Below, in pieces: positions 11,123-23,955 of a stretch of DNA of 64,000 nt (positions are counted from its first letter, which is position 1; the number at the start of each line of letters is the position of its first letter). The stretch covers positions 1 through 64,000 of the forward strand of contig JXTC01000316.1 of assembly GCA_002914845.1 (NCBI GenBank), written 5' to 3'. Made by a program: the position numbers and the translations under genes. This stretch comes from Trema orientale (taxonomy: Eukaryota > Streptophyta > Magnoliopsida > Rosales > Cannabaceae). The notes under the pieces were generated by a model, which made no database searches, was not told where the DNA came from, and saw only the letters and a program-made list of their open reading frames with translations.

Positions 11123-12781
11123 ATGGATCATCAAAAGGAAAAGGGAAGCTCATATTATAATCCTCACGTCCTGCTTCTACCTTATCCCACCCAAGGCCAC
11201 CTAAACCCCATCCTCCAATTCGCCAAGCGTCTAGTCTCCAAAGGAATCAAAGCCACTTTGGTCACCACCATCTTCGTCCACAACTCTTTGCACCTCGCTA
11301 CCACCCCAACAAGCAACCTCAACATCGATTTCGAGACCATCTCCGACGGCTACGACACTACCGGCCGTTCCATCTCCCAAATCGAAGCCTACCTACAAAC
11401 TTTCCGAGTCGTGGGGTCTCGAACCTTGGCTGATCTAATAACAAGGCTTCGAGATTCCGGTCGACCGGTCCACGCACTTGTCTACGACTCTTTCTTGCCT
11501 TGGGCGCTTGACGTGGCCAAGGATTTCGGCTTGGCTGGAGCTGCTTTCTTCACTCAGTCTTTTGCCGTCAACACCATATATTACCACGTCCATAAGGGAC
11601 TCCTTCGGCTCCCCTTGTCGGAGAAAACCGTTTCACTCCCTACGTTGCCTCCGCTTGATATTTCGGATATCCCGTCTTTTGTCAATTCCCCCGAATCGTA
11701 TCCAGCTCACTATCATATGGTGGTGAACCAGTTCTCTAATATTGATAAAGCGGATTTAGTGATCTTCAATGGCTTCCAGGAGCTAGAAAACAAGGTACGC
11801 GTAGACGTACAAATACGTGTATTATAAGTGTTATTATNCTCGGAACCCTTCTACCTGATTATGATTATTATGCTGATTATGCTTGTAATCACAATTGGTG
11901 TCAGATTCAAATATCAGTTATGTGGTATCGCTACATATGGTACAGACATACTGTGATGCATCAAATAATGAATACTTTTGATCTAAAATTAATTTGTCAA
12001 TTTAATTATCCTGACTAGACTTTTTTTTTTTTTTTTCGGGTGTGGTTTTGTTCAGACTGTGGAATGGATGGAAAAGCTCTGGCCTCCTATAAGGGCAGTA
12101 GGTCCGACAGTTCCATCCATGTACTTAGACAAAAGACTTGAAAACGACAAAGACTACAGCATCTATCTCTGGAAACCTAACACCGACGCTTGCATAAGCT
12201 GGCTAAACGACAAGTCGTTACGCTCGGTCGTTTACGTCTCATTTGGCAGCCTTTCGGCCTTAGAAGCGGAACAAATGAGAGAGCTAGCTTGGGGTTTGAA
12301 GAGAAGTAATAACTGCTTCTTATGGGTCGTCAGGGAATCTGAAGAGACCAAACTGCCCTTGGAATTATTCAAAGATGAGACGTTTGAGAAGGGTCTTATC
12401 GTCAACTGGTGCCCTCAGCTTGCGGTACTGGCCCATAAATCAGTAGGGTGCTTTGTGACCCATTGTGGGTTCAACTCGACCCTTGAGGCCCTTAGCTTGG
12501 GAGTCCCATTGGTGGCCATGCCCCAGTGGACTGACCAAATGACAAATGCCAAGTATGTTGAAGATGTTTGGGGAGTGGGAATAAGAGCTCGGCCCGACGA
12601 GAAAGGAATAGTGAGAAGAGAAGTCGTGGAGAATTGTATAAAGGAATTGATGGAAGGAGAAAAGGGAAAGGAGATTAAGAAGAATGTTATTAAGTGGAGA
12701 GATTTGGCTAGGGAGGCTGTCAGTCAAGGGGGTAGTTCGGATAGGAACATCGATGAATTTATAGCCAAACTAGCTAGCTAG
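11123..12781 (+). CDS. UDP-glycosyltransferase, UGT74 type (copy C)
   Basis: Exons 11123-11794 and 12056-12781 join in phase 0, giving 465 residues, normal for the family. The start ATG opens MDHQKEKGSS, nearly the same as copy D. The catalytic His is at about residue 26 in PYPTQGHLNP and Asp about 122 in VYDSFLPWALD. The 44-residue PSPG box spans about 342-385 and ends WTDQ, which fits UDP-glucose as donor. The short intron (261 bp) contains the single unread base at 11838. From ETFEKGLIVNW to the C terminus it is nearly identical to copy D, which points to a recent duplication or gene conversion. The acceptor is unknown. All family hallmarks are present, so it is probably functional. Confidence 0.92.
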
Positions 12782-14596
12782 TAGAATTTCGTATTGATTT
12801 ATAATGTAAAAAAACCAAGATGAGTATTAACTAAAAAGTTAATTGCTCTACCCGGTTGGTAATATTATGATTTACATGTACATAAATAACTTTGTTATAT
12901 GTTTCAATGTTTCTTAAATGTTTTCCAAGTGATCAAGGAAACTTTTTATGTGACACAAAAAGGAGATTCGTTGTTATTTGGTTATGTATGGACTTGGAAT
13001 CCATAACTCCATTCAAAGTGTGGAAAAAATATAAGGAGACTTCTGTTCTCATTTTTTTTTGTAATGATGGAGACTTCTAATGGGGTGTATTGGAAATTAC
13101 TCTGTTCGTATATATGTGATGTGATGGCAAAACTTTCTCGTGAGTTACCTTCGTAAAAAAAAAAAAAATGTCTCTAATTATCACAGATATGTCTGTTTTC
13201 TTTTGGGATGTTTTCTAGCATATTCTTTAATTTTGTTTTATTTATCCTGACACCCCCTCAAAGCCTTATTACACTTACCATGGTATTTCAAATCAAGGGG
13301 CCGCTCAACAATGACAAAGTAGCTTTTGAAGGAATTCCATTTTGAAATTTCTTGACTTTAAAACCACCAAAGAAAAGAAGATGACACCTCCCCTCTATAC
13401 TAACGCTTTTGCCGTTTTGGCTGACCTATAGGTTTCATTATTTATTATGTTATTTCTTATCATATCTTATCTTTATATTGGTTTATTTGGTTTAAGTGGT
13501 CCATTGCTTAGTAATGGAAGAAAGACTTTAATTTGTATTAGGAAGACATTAAGGGACATAGAAATGGTTAAGGATAGCTAACAGTCAATATAAGAGACTC
13601 TAATTTCTGACCGTTCTTATCTAATTTAAAATTTTGCTTTTGGCGTTTCCTCCAAGTTTTTGTGTATTTTAGGCTGAAGTCACCCATTGACTGCCTCTTT
13701 TTTTTTTCCCTCGTGTTTTCTTGCAAGTATTTGTTTATATTTTACAACGTGGGCCTGGAGATGGTAATAGATGAATTGCATATTGATATTTCCACTTTCT
13801 ATTTTATCATAATATACATTCTTTTTTAATTAGCATATAATAGCGATTGAGATAACAAAAGAAAACAAGAATACAACGGCAACAAACAATGACTCACCAT
13901 ATTTTTGCTTCAACACGTATACAGGAGAAGCTTATTTTCTTCCTCATGTCATAAGGTTATACCTTGTGCTAAAGAGATTGCTTAATTTTATGCAAAAATC
14001 TAACGACTTATAACATCATAAATTTTGCACGCTCCACAAACTCGTTGGTTTAGTATTATGCAAGTCTTGTTACTTCATAATAAATTCCACTCTAACAATA
14101 AGTCAATTTAGATCCGAGTCTTTCGGCTTATTTTCCGGTGAAGAATAAACCGATGATCAGACATGGGTCTATGAATTTTCAGGCCTCTCTAACATATAAT
14201 CGTATCGTGAAGAAGATAGATAGATAGATAGATAGATAGATGGATCTTCTTCATGAGTGTGAACTGTGAAGGGTATTTTTGGTACAGGGTTTTAACGGAT
14301 AATGATTGTGGCCAGTTTGCTATTAGATTTAGAAGCAGGACGTTAACTCAAAAAATGGGCCAAATTTCAGCCATCTACCAATAAAGCCCTTTGTTGTATT
14401 TAACTGAGGCCATAGAGGAAAGGAAAAAAAAAAAGTTGTGCAGACGATAATATAGAATTTTTTGTGTTGCAAAATAGTCCCTTTATTATCCACCATTTAA
14501 GCTTTTAAACCTGTGGCTGAAGCTTTCTATTCGTCGTGCATATCAGTTAGCTCTGTAATTTGACCAAAAATTAGAAAAAAGACCTTGAAGATAGAA
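12782..14596. other. UGT-C 3' flank and UGT-D leader, segmental duplicate
   Basis: About 12782-14050 is collinear with 16735-17900 downstream of copy D; both share 'gctgacctat' followed by 'aggtttcattatttattatg' and 'gtattttaggctgaa'. The duplicated unit therefore carries more than 1 kb of 3' flank. A (gata)n microsatellite lies at about 14216-14241. The last ~140 bp resemble the leaders of copies B and C. No other gene is seen. Confidence 0.65.
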
Positions 14597-16734
14597 ATGG
14601 ATCATCAAAAGGATATAAGAAGCTCATATAATAATTCTCATGTCCTGCTTCTACCTTATCCCACTCAAGGCCACATAAACCCCATCCTCCAATTCGCCAA
14701 GCGCCTAGTCTCCAAAGGAACCAAAGCCACTTTGGCCACCACCACCTTTGTACACAACTCTATGCATGCCACAGCCACAGCCCCAGCAAGCAACCTAAAC
14801 ATCGACTTCGAGACCATTTCCGACGGCTACGACCGCGGTCGTTCCACCACCGAAATCAAAGTCTATCTCCAAACTTTCCGACACGTGGGGTCGAGAACTT
14901 TGGCTGAATTGATAATGAGGCTCCGAGATTCCAGTCGGCCGGTTGATGCGGTTGTGTACGATGCGTTCTTGCCTTGGGCTCTTGACGTGGCTAAGGATTT
15001 CGGTTTGGTCGGGGCCGTCTTCTTCACTCAGTCTTTGGCTGTTAACACCGTATATTACCACGTTCATAAGGGACTTCTTCGGCTCCCGTTGTCCGATAAA
15101 ACTGTCTCGCTTCCTACACTGCCTCCGCTTGAAATTTCAGAGACGCCGTCTTTCGTCTATTCGCCAGAATCTTATCCCGGTTTCTATTATATGGTAGTGA
15201 ACCAGTTCTCTAATATTGATAGAGCGGATCTAGTGCTTTTTAATAGCTTCCATGAGCTAGAAAACAAGGTACGTATACGCACATGTACATGTTATCATGT
15301 ACGCGTTATTATTCGTTTAATAGCTTCCATTAACTTAGAACCCTCGCATGAAATTATGCTTTGCAATCACAGTTTGTGTCACTTATTTTTCTACTCGAAA
15401 TGTGAGGAATTAATGAACATCAAATTAATCTCAATCCTAAAAACCAATAAAACCAAAGAAAAATAAGAACAGACCAAGAAACTCAGCAAAAATAAGACAG
15501 ACCGGATTTAGTTGGTTTAGAGTGCACTAGGCAATCCTACGTGCATCCAAGGCAGAGAAGATATCCCTTGTTGGATTCACTATTAGATCAGCAAGAAACT
15601 CAGTTCGGAATTCAGAAAGTACACTCAGATTTTCTCTCCAGTTTTCTCAGGAAACAAACAACCCGAAAACTCATTACCAACCCTTTCTTCCTTGCTTTTA
15701 CAATCGAATTAGTACAGCTCTTCACAATCTGTTAGAAGCTAATTAATCAATACGCCTCTATCCAAATATATCACGACAGAGAAGTGACAGATGGTAGACT
15801 TATCAGTTCAACCAACTAACTACCTTAGAATCCTTGCTATGAGATTATGCTGGCAATCACAATTTGTGTCACGTTTACTTCTTGTCAGTTCTTTCTGCAT
15901 TACTGCTACATACATAGTGTGACGCATCAAATTATAAAGAATAGTGTTGATCAAAAATTAATTTGCCAATTTAATTATCCTGATTATACTTATATTCGTG
16001 TTTTTGTTTAGACTGTGGAGTGGATGGAAAAACTCTGGCCTGTAAAGACAATAGGTCCGACAGTTCCATCAATCTACTTAGACGAAAGACTCGAAAACGA
16101 CAAAGACTACAACATCAATCTCTGGAAACCTAAAGACGACACTTGCATAAGCTGGCTAAACGACAAGTCGTTTGGCACGGTCGTTTACGTCTCATTTGGC
16201 AGCCTCTCGGCCATAGAAGCGGAACAAATGAGAGAACTAGCTTGGGGTTTGAAGAGAAGTAATCACTACTTCTTGTGGGTCGTGAGGGAATCGGAAGAGA
16301 CCAAACTGCCCTTAGAATTGTTCAAACAAGAGGCATTTGAGAAGGGTCTTATCGTCAACTGGTGCCCTCAGCTTGCGGTACTGGCCCATAAATCAGTAGG
16401 ATGCTTTGTGACCCATTGTGGGTTCAACTCGACTCTTGAGGCTCTAAGCTTGGGAGTCCCATTGGTGGCCATGCCCCAATGGACCGACCAAACGACAAAT
16501 GCCAAGTATGTTGAAGATGTCTGGGGAGTGGGAATTAGAGCTCGGCCGGGCGAGAATGGAATAGTGAGAAGAGAAGTTGTGGAGAATTGTATAAAGGAAT
16601 TGATGGAAGGAGAAAAGGGAAAGGAGATTAAGAAGAATGTTATTAAGTGGAGAGATTTGGCTAGAGAGGCAGTCAGTCAAGGGGGTAGTTCGGATAAGAA
16701 CATTGATGAATTTGTAGCCAAACTATCTAGCTAG
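14597..16734 (+). CDS. UDP-glycosyltransferase, UGT74 type (copy D)
   Basis: Exons 14597-15268 and 16012-16734 join in phase 0, giving 464 residues. I took the ATG at 14597, which gives MDHQKDIRSS, matching copy C; the open frame upstream has only a TTG. His at about residue 26 (PYPTQGHINP), Asp in VYDAFLPW, and a full PSPG box ending MPQWTDQ are present. A likely UDP-glucose-dependent enzyme with unknown acceptor. The intron is 743 bp, nearly three times that of copy C, because of added sequence around 15382-15825 between two diverged copies of a ~50-bp intron segment. The exons are intact, so splicing is probably still possible. Confidence 0.92.
15334..15876. repeat. Intron expansion in UGT-D with flanking direct repeats
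   Basis: A segment at about 15334-15381 ('cttagaaccct ... gcaatcacagtttgtgtcac') recurs in diverged form at 15826-15876 ('cttagaatcct ... gcaatcacaatttgtgtcac'). Copy C has one such segment in its intron. The ~440 bp between them has no counterpart in C, looks LTR- or solo-element-like, and encodes nothing recognisable. Confidence 0.6.
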
Positions 16735-18464
16735 TAGAATTTCGTATTGATTTAACATGAGTATGACTAAATATTAATTGCTCTACCCGAGTGGTAATAT
16801 TATGATGAACATGTAAGTAATAAATTTGTTATATGTTTCAACGTTTCATATCAAGGCAAGGAGATTCACTGTTATGGAGATTTCTAATTGGGTGTTTTGA
16901 AAATTTCATTTTGTTTGTATTACTGTCATGATATGATGACAAAACTTCATTGTAAATTACCTTTTTAAAAAAAATACGAAATTATCACAAACAGACATGT
17001 CTCATTTTCTTTTGGGATGTTTCCTAGCATATTCTTTAATTTTTTTTATTTATCCTAACACTCCCTCAAAGCCTAATTACACTCGCCATAGTATTTTAAT
17101 CAAGGAAGACAAAGTAGGCTTTTGAAGGAATTCCGTTTTGAAATGTCTTGACTTCAATTTCAAAACAAGATGACGCCTCCCCGCTGTACTAACTCTTTTG
17201 CCGTGCTGGCTGACCTATATAGGTTTCATTATTTATTATGTTATTTCTTATCACGTCTTATCTTTGTATTAGTTTATTTGGTTTAAGTCGGTCCATTTCC
17301 ATTCCCAAAAAAAAAAAAAAAGTTGGTCCATTGCTTAGTAATGGAAGAAAGACTTTAATTTGTATTAGGAAGACCCCAAGGGACATAGAAATGGGTAAGG
17401 ATAGCTAAAAGTCAATATAAGAGACTCTAATTTCTGACCGTTCTTAATTCAATCTCTAATTTTAAAATTTTTGCTTTGGCGTTTCCTCCAAGTTTTGGTG
17501 TATTTTAGGCTGAACTCACCCATTGACTGCCTCTTTTTTTTCTTTAGTGTTTTCTTGCAAGTGTTTGTTTTATTTTACCTTAGTTTAGTGAGGTCCGGAA
17601 ATGGTGATAGATGAATTGCGTATTGATATTTCCACTTGTTCTATTTTATTATCATAAAGAGTATTAAAAGACATTCTTTTTGAGCATATTTCACGATTGA
17701 TCATAGAACAAAAGCAAACAAGAATACAAACGACAAAAAAAAATGACTCGCCATATTGCTTGAACACGATAAAGGAGAAGCTTCTTTTCTTCCTCAAGGA
17801 TAAGCTTAAACCTTGCGCTAAAGAGAATACTTTCATGCAAAATCTGTTACTTTATAACATCATAAATTTGGCACGCTTCATAAACTTGTTGTTTTATGCA
17901 AGGTAGGTAGTTCACAATAAATTTGAGGATCTATAACAATACAAAAGATCACGATCAAGACCGAAAAAATCATATCATAACATCAATGAATACATTTGCA
18001 CTACGTAAAAACTGTGTTTGGATAAAAAGCTTTAATAATATACAATAAATTGAGTACTAGTAGCAAATTACCACCTAGTCTCGTATGCATAATAGATAAC
18101 AGTATGCCTAATATATAAGCTACAAGTCCATCAAGAACATGGGAGTTGATTCAACTCTTAAGAGGCAGTGATAGAAAGCAACTATAATCTCCAACCAAGG
18201 AAAAATATGTGGTGAATTTTAACTTACAAGAAGGAGAATCAAGGGTGATGACTGATGAAGAAAGCTTGAATTATTTTGAAGGGTTATACCGGGGACATAT
18301 ATCTTCCATACCTTTCTAAACTAATACCAGAATTTTACATCAAGCAGAGGCTAAAACTAGTAACTAGAGAAGCCAAAATATATAATAGTAGTAACCATGT
18401 GGCAGCACATAATTACAAAAGAGTAATTGTGATGTTCATTGCTCTACATCTCTTTCATACCTTT
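16735..18464. other. UGT-D 3' flank, partly duplicated; no gene
   Basis: About 16735-17900 repeats the flank of copy C. From about 17900 to the 3' end of the receptor kinase gene there is unique AT-rich DNA, including its probable 3' untranslated region. Small open frames here lack any family likeness. Confidence 0.5.
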
Positions 18465-20490
18465 TTAGTTACTCTTCAGTTCTTCTCGAGCAACAATGAG
18501 TTCCTCTAAACCATCAGCATCACCGGAATCTGAAGGCAAGAGTATTTCATCATCAGCTGTGAAGTGATATTTCTCTCCTATGGCTCTTAGAAGCTGGTAT
18601 ACTTCAAACATTGTAGGCCTCTCCTTTGCAGTGGGAACTACACAACTGCACGCAACTTTAAGGAACTGGAAAAGCTCACTATCCACACCCTTACCGACCA
18701 GGGATTTGTCTATGGCATCACGCAGTTCGGAGTTACCAGACAGCTGCGTTATCCATTCCACCAAATTTCCCTTAAAGCTTTCTGGAGCCTTAGCAACATG
18801 GGTGGGTCTCTCCCCAGTGACTAACTCAAGCAGCACAATTCCAAAGCTATAGACATCTCCTTTTGGGGTGGCCACCAGAGTTCGTGTGTACTCAGGAGCG
18901 ACATAACCCAGATCTCCAAACTCCCCATTCACAAAAGTACTCAAATGAGTATCAATTGGGTTCATGAGTCTAGCAAGGCCAAAATCAGATATTTTGGGCT
19001 CAAAATCTGCATCCAGTAGGAAGCATTTGGAGCTTATGTTTCGATGAATGATTCGGGGATTGCAGTTATGATGGAGCCATGCTAATCCTCTGGCCGCCCC
19101 TATCCCAATTTTGAGTCGAGTTGGCCACTCCATGGGCTTACCACCTTCCTCCACGAGATGTAGCCTATCATGGAGGGTACCATTAGGCATCAGCTTGTAG
19201 ACCAAAAGCCTCTCCTTCTTCGCCATGCAAAAGCCTAAAAGTGGGACTAAGTTTCGGTGTCTTACGTTCCCTAGAGTAGCCATCTCAGATAAAAACTCTT
19301 TCTCAGAGTGTTGAGATTCCTGCAACCTCTTGACCATTAGTGAACTACCGTCATCAAGCACTGCTTTAAACATGGTACCAGTTCTTCCAGATCCTATAAT
19401 ATTGTCCTTACTGAAATTGTTTGTAGCCTTCATGAGATCACTCAATCTCATTTTTGTAACTGACTTCTCAAACATGGAAACCTGAATACAAAAACAACAG
19501 ACTAGTCAATCAAACTCAACTTTTATAAATTAAAGCTCAAAATTACAAAACGAAAGAGGTAATATTTACTGTTATTTCTGTTTTATATGCATAATGATTT
19601 CATTTAAGTATATATGGACTGGATTAGCTTGCCTTGATGCCTTTAGCTCCCTTTATACTCCTTGCCCATTTGTTTCCTTCAGGGTCCTCTTCCTTCTTCC
19701 TCACTGCCACTCTACGGAAGAAGAAGGCTAAACCAACCCCCACAGCTAATGCTGCAAAAGTCACACCACCAACAGCTGATGCCACTATAATTACAGTGCG
19801 AGATTTCTTTGGAGATGCCTGGCAAGCATCCAAAGGACCCCCACAGAGTCCCGGATTATTTGCGTAGGCGTCTGCAGTAATATCCTTACCAAAATTTGGC
19901 ACTTGCCCAGTGAGAATATTGTTCGCAACACTAAATTGTTTAAGCCGACCGAGCAGCGTAAGTTCTGGAGGAATCTGACCCGTCAACCGGTTATGATCGA
20001 GTTTAAGAACATTCAAATAAGAACAATTAGAGAGAAGCCGTGGTATCGTCCCAGAGAAATTGTTAGATGAGAGATCCAGAGTTGTCACAAATCCAATGAG
20101 TTTGGAGATATCATCAGGAATAGAACCATAGAGCTTGTTGTTTGAAAGATCTAAGCCTGTTAAGCTCGTGCAATTTGCAATTCCCCGAGGAAACTGGCCC
20201 TTGAGTCCCATATCCGAAAGATGGATATTTAAGACTTTGTTCTCATCAGGGTGCCAGCACTCTATTCCGGTAAACTTACAGATAAAGCCTTCAGTTTTGT
20301 TGTCAAAATTCCATGACGAGTTCAAATAACCAAAAGTGTCTTCTAGTGAATTCTTTATACTTTTCAAGCAATTGATATCACTCTCAACCCCATGGCAGAA
20401 GCTAGAACGAAGCAACAACCATAAAAGAATAACACCAAAAATGTCAAGGACTCTACTCAGCAACATATTCTTAGGATTCATAACCACCAA
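18465..20490 (-). CDS. BIR1: BIR1-type LRR receptor-like kinase
   Basis: Plasma-membrane receptor kinase of the BAK1-interacting (BIR) group; Arabidopsis BIR1 restrains cell death and immune signalling by binding BAK1. Exon 1 is 20490-19633 and exon 2 is 19481-18465, both in phase 0, giving 624 residues (I recall about 620 for At5g48380). Order: signal peptide (1 to about 36), N-terminal cap, about five short LRRs (85-200), CGGPLDAC cap, membrane helix 233-258, kinase domain from about 310. The glycine loop GSGRTG (about 316), Lys in MVKRL (337) and DFG (452-454) are present, but the catalytic loop reads HRN (432-434) in place of HRD, as in BIR1. The intron has a GC donor (AAG|GCAAGC). The identification is strong; whether it phosphorylates is open. 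Confidence 0.93.
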
Positions 20491-23221
20491 ATTCCCAAGT
20501 ACCTCTTAGTTTAGTCCCTACTCAATACAAGAGCTCAAGAGAATACAGTAACAAGAAAATCAAGGCAGCAGAAAACCCAACTCGAAGCTAGCACAAAAAC
20601 TCACATAATAAGCCTAGCTTCAAAAAACAGCAAAGCCTGCAACAAATTAAAAGGCAATAAAGATAAATAACTCAATTCATCACTCTATATAATTATTATA
20701 AGTTCATACAAAGCACATCAAGCAACAACTTGGATCAACAAAACCTAAAAGTTCACACTCTTGACCGCACAATCTGATTTAAACATACAAAAAGTCTCAA
20801 AACCATAGCTGACCCAATTGAGTTGACTCAAGTATAAACGAATATAAAGCCATATATCTATCTATAAATGACAGTCGTGAAAGAACTCAGAGACCCACCT
20901 GAGAATCCACAACCCAAATTCAGAAACTAGACTGAAAACCCACTAAAGGGTTCTTGAATCAACGGTGGGACTTGTGTTCTTCTCAGAGAGATATGAAAAC
21001 TCCATATGGGCTCATAGAAAAGAAGGTCCACATCTAACTCTACATCTTAAAGCATCCATGACAAAATTCTTCGAACTTTGGGTAAAAAGAAATATGGAAA
21101 TTAGAGACGAGAGTGTGAATGGGAACGAATCACTTTGGTGGAAAAAGCTCGGATTGGTGTGATGGAAAGAGATGAAGATGATATTAGAGAGGTTTTAACG
21201 GGTCAAACAAGCCGGCCATCTTTGTCAAGCTCAGCGACGACTTAGACTGGTGGAGCACAAAAAGACTTTGTTTATTTTATTTTTATTTTATTTACCATTA
21301 AAGGCCCAATCGACTTCTTTTTTTTTTTTTTTTTTTCCGAAACACTTGACTTGCTTTTTTTACATTACTCGTTAATTAAAAATTAAAAGGAAATTTCAGT
21401 TGTGTATTAATCATTCGTTTGCTAACCCTTCAAATTTGAAGGCCCTGTTCTCTGTTGTGCTTTTGTTATTAGATTTTCTACGTTTCCTTTTTGACTTATA
21501 AATGTGCTCTCTATCTATATAAAATATATATATCTATTCAATCATAAACTTGATTAGTAGAATAGGAGGAAAAAACAAAAAAAAAAAAAAAGAAACGCGT
21601 TTTCTCTATCTTATGATTCTATTGGAGCCTTAGCTAGATACTTTGCTTAATTGGAATATTATTTTTATTTTTGAGAAAGTTTTTGTTTTCCAATGTAATG
21701 TGTGAATTAGTATTATGGCCATTAATAATTGCAAGGGAATAGTAATTAATATCCAAGTGATTTAATATTGATTTCTAGGACATACGCTTTTAGGACTATA
21801 ATGACATGTATTTTTCTACTAATCATGTTACTCTATGATAGATAGGTCATGCTATGATGCTTTCACGCCTTTAAAAGTAAAATCATTTTAGTGACATTTA
21901 GTATTTTTCCCAAAAAATGTGACCCTTTTTTTCTTTTTTAGCATAGATTTTATTTTCTGAAAGTTCAAAATTGTATCATATATGCTTTGTGTAATTATAG
22001 TATGACTTTTTAAACACGGTCTGAAAAAATAAAATATAAATAAACATGGCAACCTTCATTTGTTAGGATTTAACATATTCGATATTTGACTCCCACTCCA
22101 TGTTCTTCCTATTAGTTTAAAGATCGGACCCCTTTGCATTAGCCATTAGTCTCCAAATTTGAGTATGTTTTGTTCCTATTTGTTTTCAACCCATTCATTA
22201 TTCCGTCGTGGTCATTCTTAGCCTTTTTTTTTTTTTTTTTTGTGGAGACACAGTAAATGTTTTTTCTAACAAATATTTCAAAGTTACTCATGTTATAACT
22301 CTTCTAAATTTTATTGGACTACGACTACTCGAATGGACCACCACTATGTATGAACTAGGACCTCATTTTGTCTAATTTATCTCTAATAATGGGAAAGACA
22401 GTGAATTTGTTCCTTTTTTTTTTTTTCCCTCTTACGGTTTCTGTAACGGCTCCATTAATATTAGTTAAAAATCGGAGAAAGCCGATCGATGAATTAATGT
22501 GTATATACTATGTAGATATTTTATTCCTACAATATATTGTAAGATCAACTTATGATCCGAGTCATCGTCAGATCACGTACCTTAAGTCACAAATTGGGTT
22601 TCAATAAATTATGACGGGCAACTCTAGCCATCATAAATGATTTTTTTAGTCATTCCGATCCGATGAGTAACTAACTCTAGCTATTACACATTAGACCTTA
22701 AACAACAAAAAATAAAGACACATATAAATATTTGAGACTTTTTTAAGCAATTCAACTATGATATCCATGACAATTTTATGATTCATGTTAAAGCACGAAA
22801 GGTTGTATCTGGATTCTCTTATGATCAAGGATACTGTTAAAAATATATTCAGTTTTTAAAGTCAGATACATTGATAGTATTTATTTTTAATTATTTATTT
22901 AGAATTTATACATAAATTGGCATATAACTAGTATTCGAACCCCCTCTAATTCTACAAATTTATACATATTCCCAGTAATCCTAGACTAAATGAAAAAAAA
23001 AATTATGCATTAATAGTGGTTTGCTTCTGTAAAATGTATTTAGCTTTTTTTTCTTTTCTCGTCGTAGTCAACTAGTTGCATTTGATTTGACTAAGATAAT
23101 TTTAGGATTAGAAATTTAGCTAATATATTAGAGAAATTTTATCTTCCAAACTTATTTATAATAACAGTTTTGTTACCTTAAAAGAAATAAATAAGTGTTT
23201 GCCAAATTATTTACATTAAAA
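20491..23221. other. BIR1 upstream region and AT-rich intergenic DNA
   Basis: About 20491-21000 is probably 5' leader and promoter of the minus-strand kinase gene. Beyond 21250 the DNA is AT-rich with long T tracts. Short open frames (for example 22368-22607) are T-rich by-products. No gene or RNA is seen. Confidence 0.4.
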
Positions 23222-23955
23222 NNNNNNNNNNNNNNNNNNNNNNNNNNNNNNNNNNNNNNNNNNNNNNNNNNNNNNNNNNNNNNNNNNNNNNNNNNNNNNN
23301 NNNNNNNNNNNNNNNNNNNNNNNNNNNNNNNNNNNNNNNNNNNNNNNNNNNNNNNNNNNNNNNNNNNNNNNNNNNNNNNNNNNNNNNNNNNNNNNNNNNN
23401 NNNNNNNNNNNNNNNNNNNNNNNNNNNNNNNNNNNNNNNNNNNNNNNNNNNNNNNNNNNNNNNNNNNNNNNNNNNNNNNNNNNNNNNNNNNNNNNNNNNN
23501 NNNNNNNNNNNNNNNNNNNNNNNNNNNNNNNNNNNNNNNNNNNNNNNNNNNNNNNNNNNNNNNNNNNNNNNNNNNNNNNNNNNNNNNNNNNNNNNNNNNN
23601 NNNNNNNNNNNNNNNNNNNNNNNNNNNNNNNNNNNNNNNNNNNNNNNNNNNNNNNNNNNNNNNNNNNNNNNNNNNNNNNNNNNNNNNNNNNNNNNNNNNN
23701 NNNNNNNNNNNNNNNNNNNNNNNNNNNNNNNNNNNNNNNNNNNNNNNNNNNNNNNNNNNNNNNNNNNNNNNNNNNNNNNNNNNNNNNNNNNNNNNNNNNN
23801 NNNNNNNNNNNNNNNNNNNNNNNNNNNNNNNNNNNNNNNNNNNNNNNNNNNNNNNNNNNNNNNNNNNNNNNNNNNNNNNNNNNNNNNNNNNNNNNNNNNN
23901 NNNNNNNNNNNNNNNNNNNNNNNNNNNNNNNNNNNNNNNNNNNNNNNNNNNNNNN
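23222..23955. other. Assembly gap (734 N)
   Basis: All bases are N. Three reading frames appear open across it only because N translates as X. Nothing can be said of its content. Confidence 0.99.
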
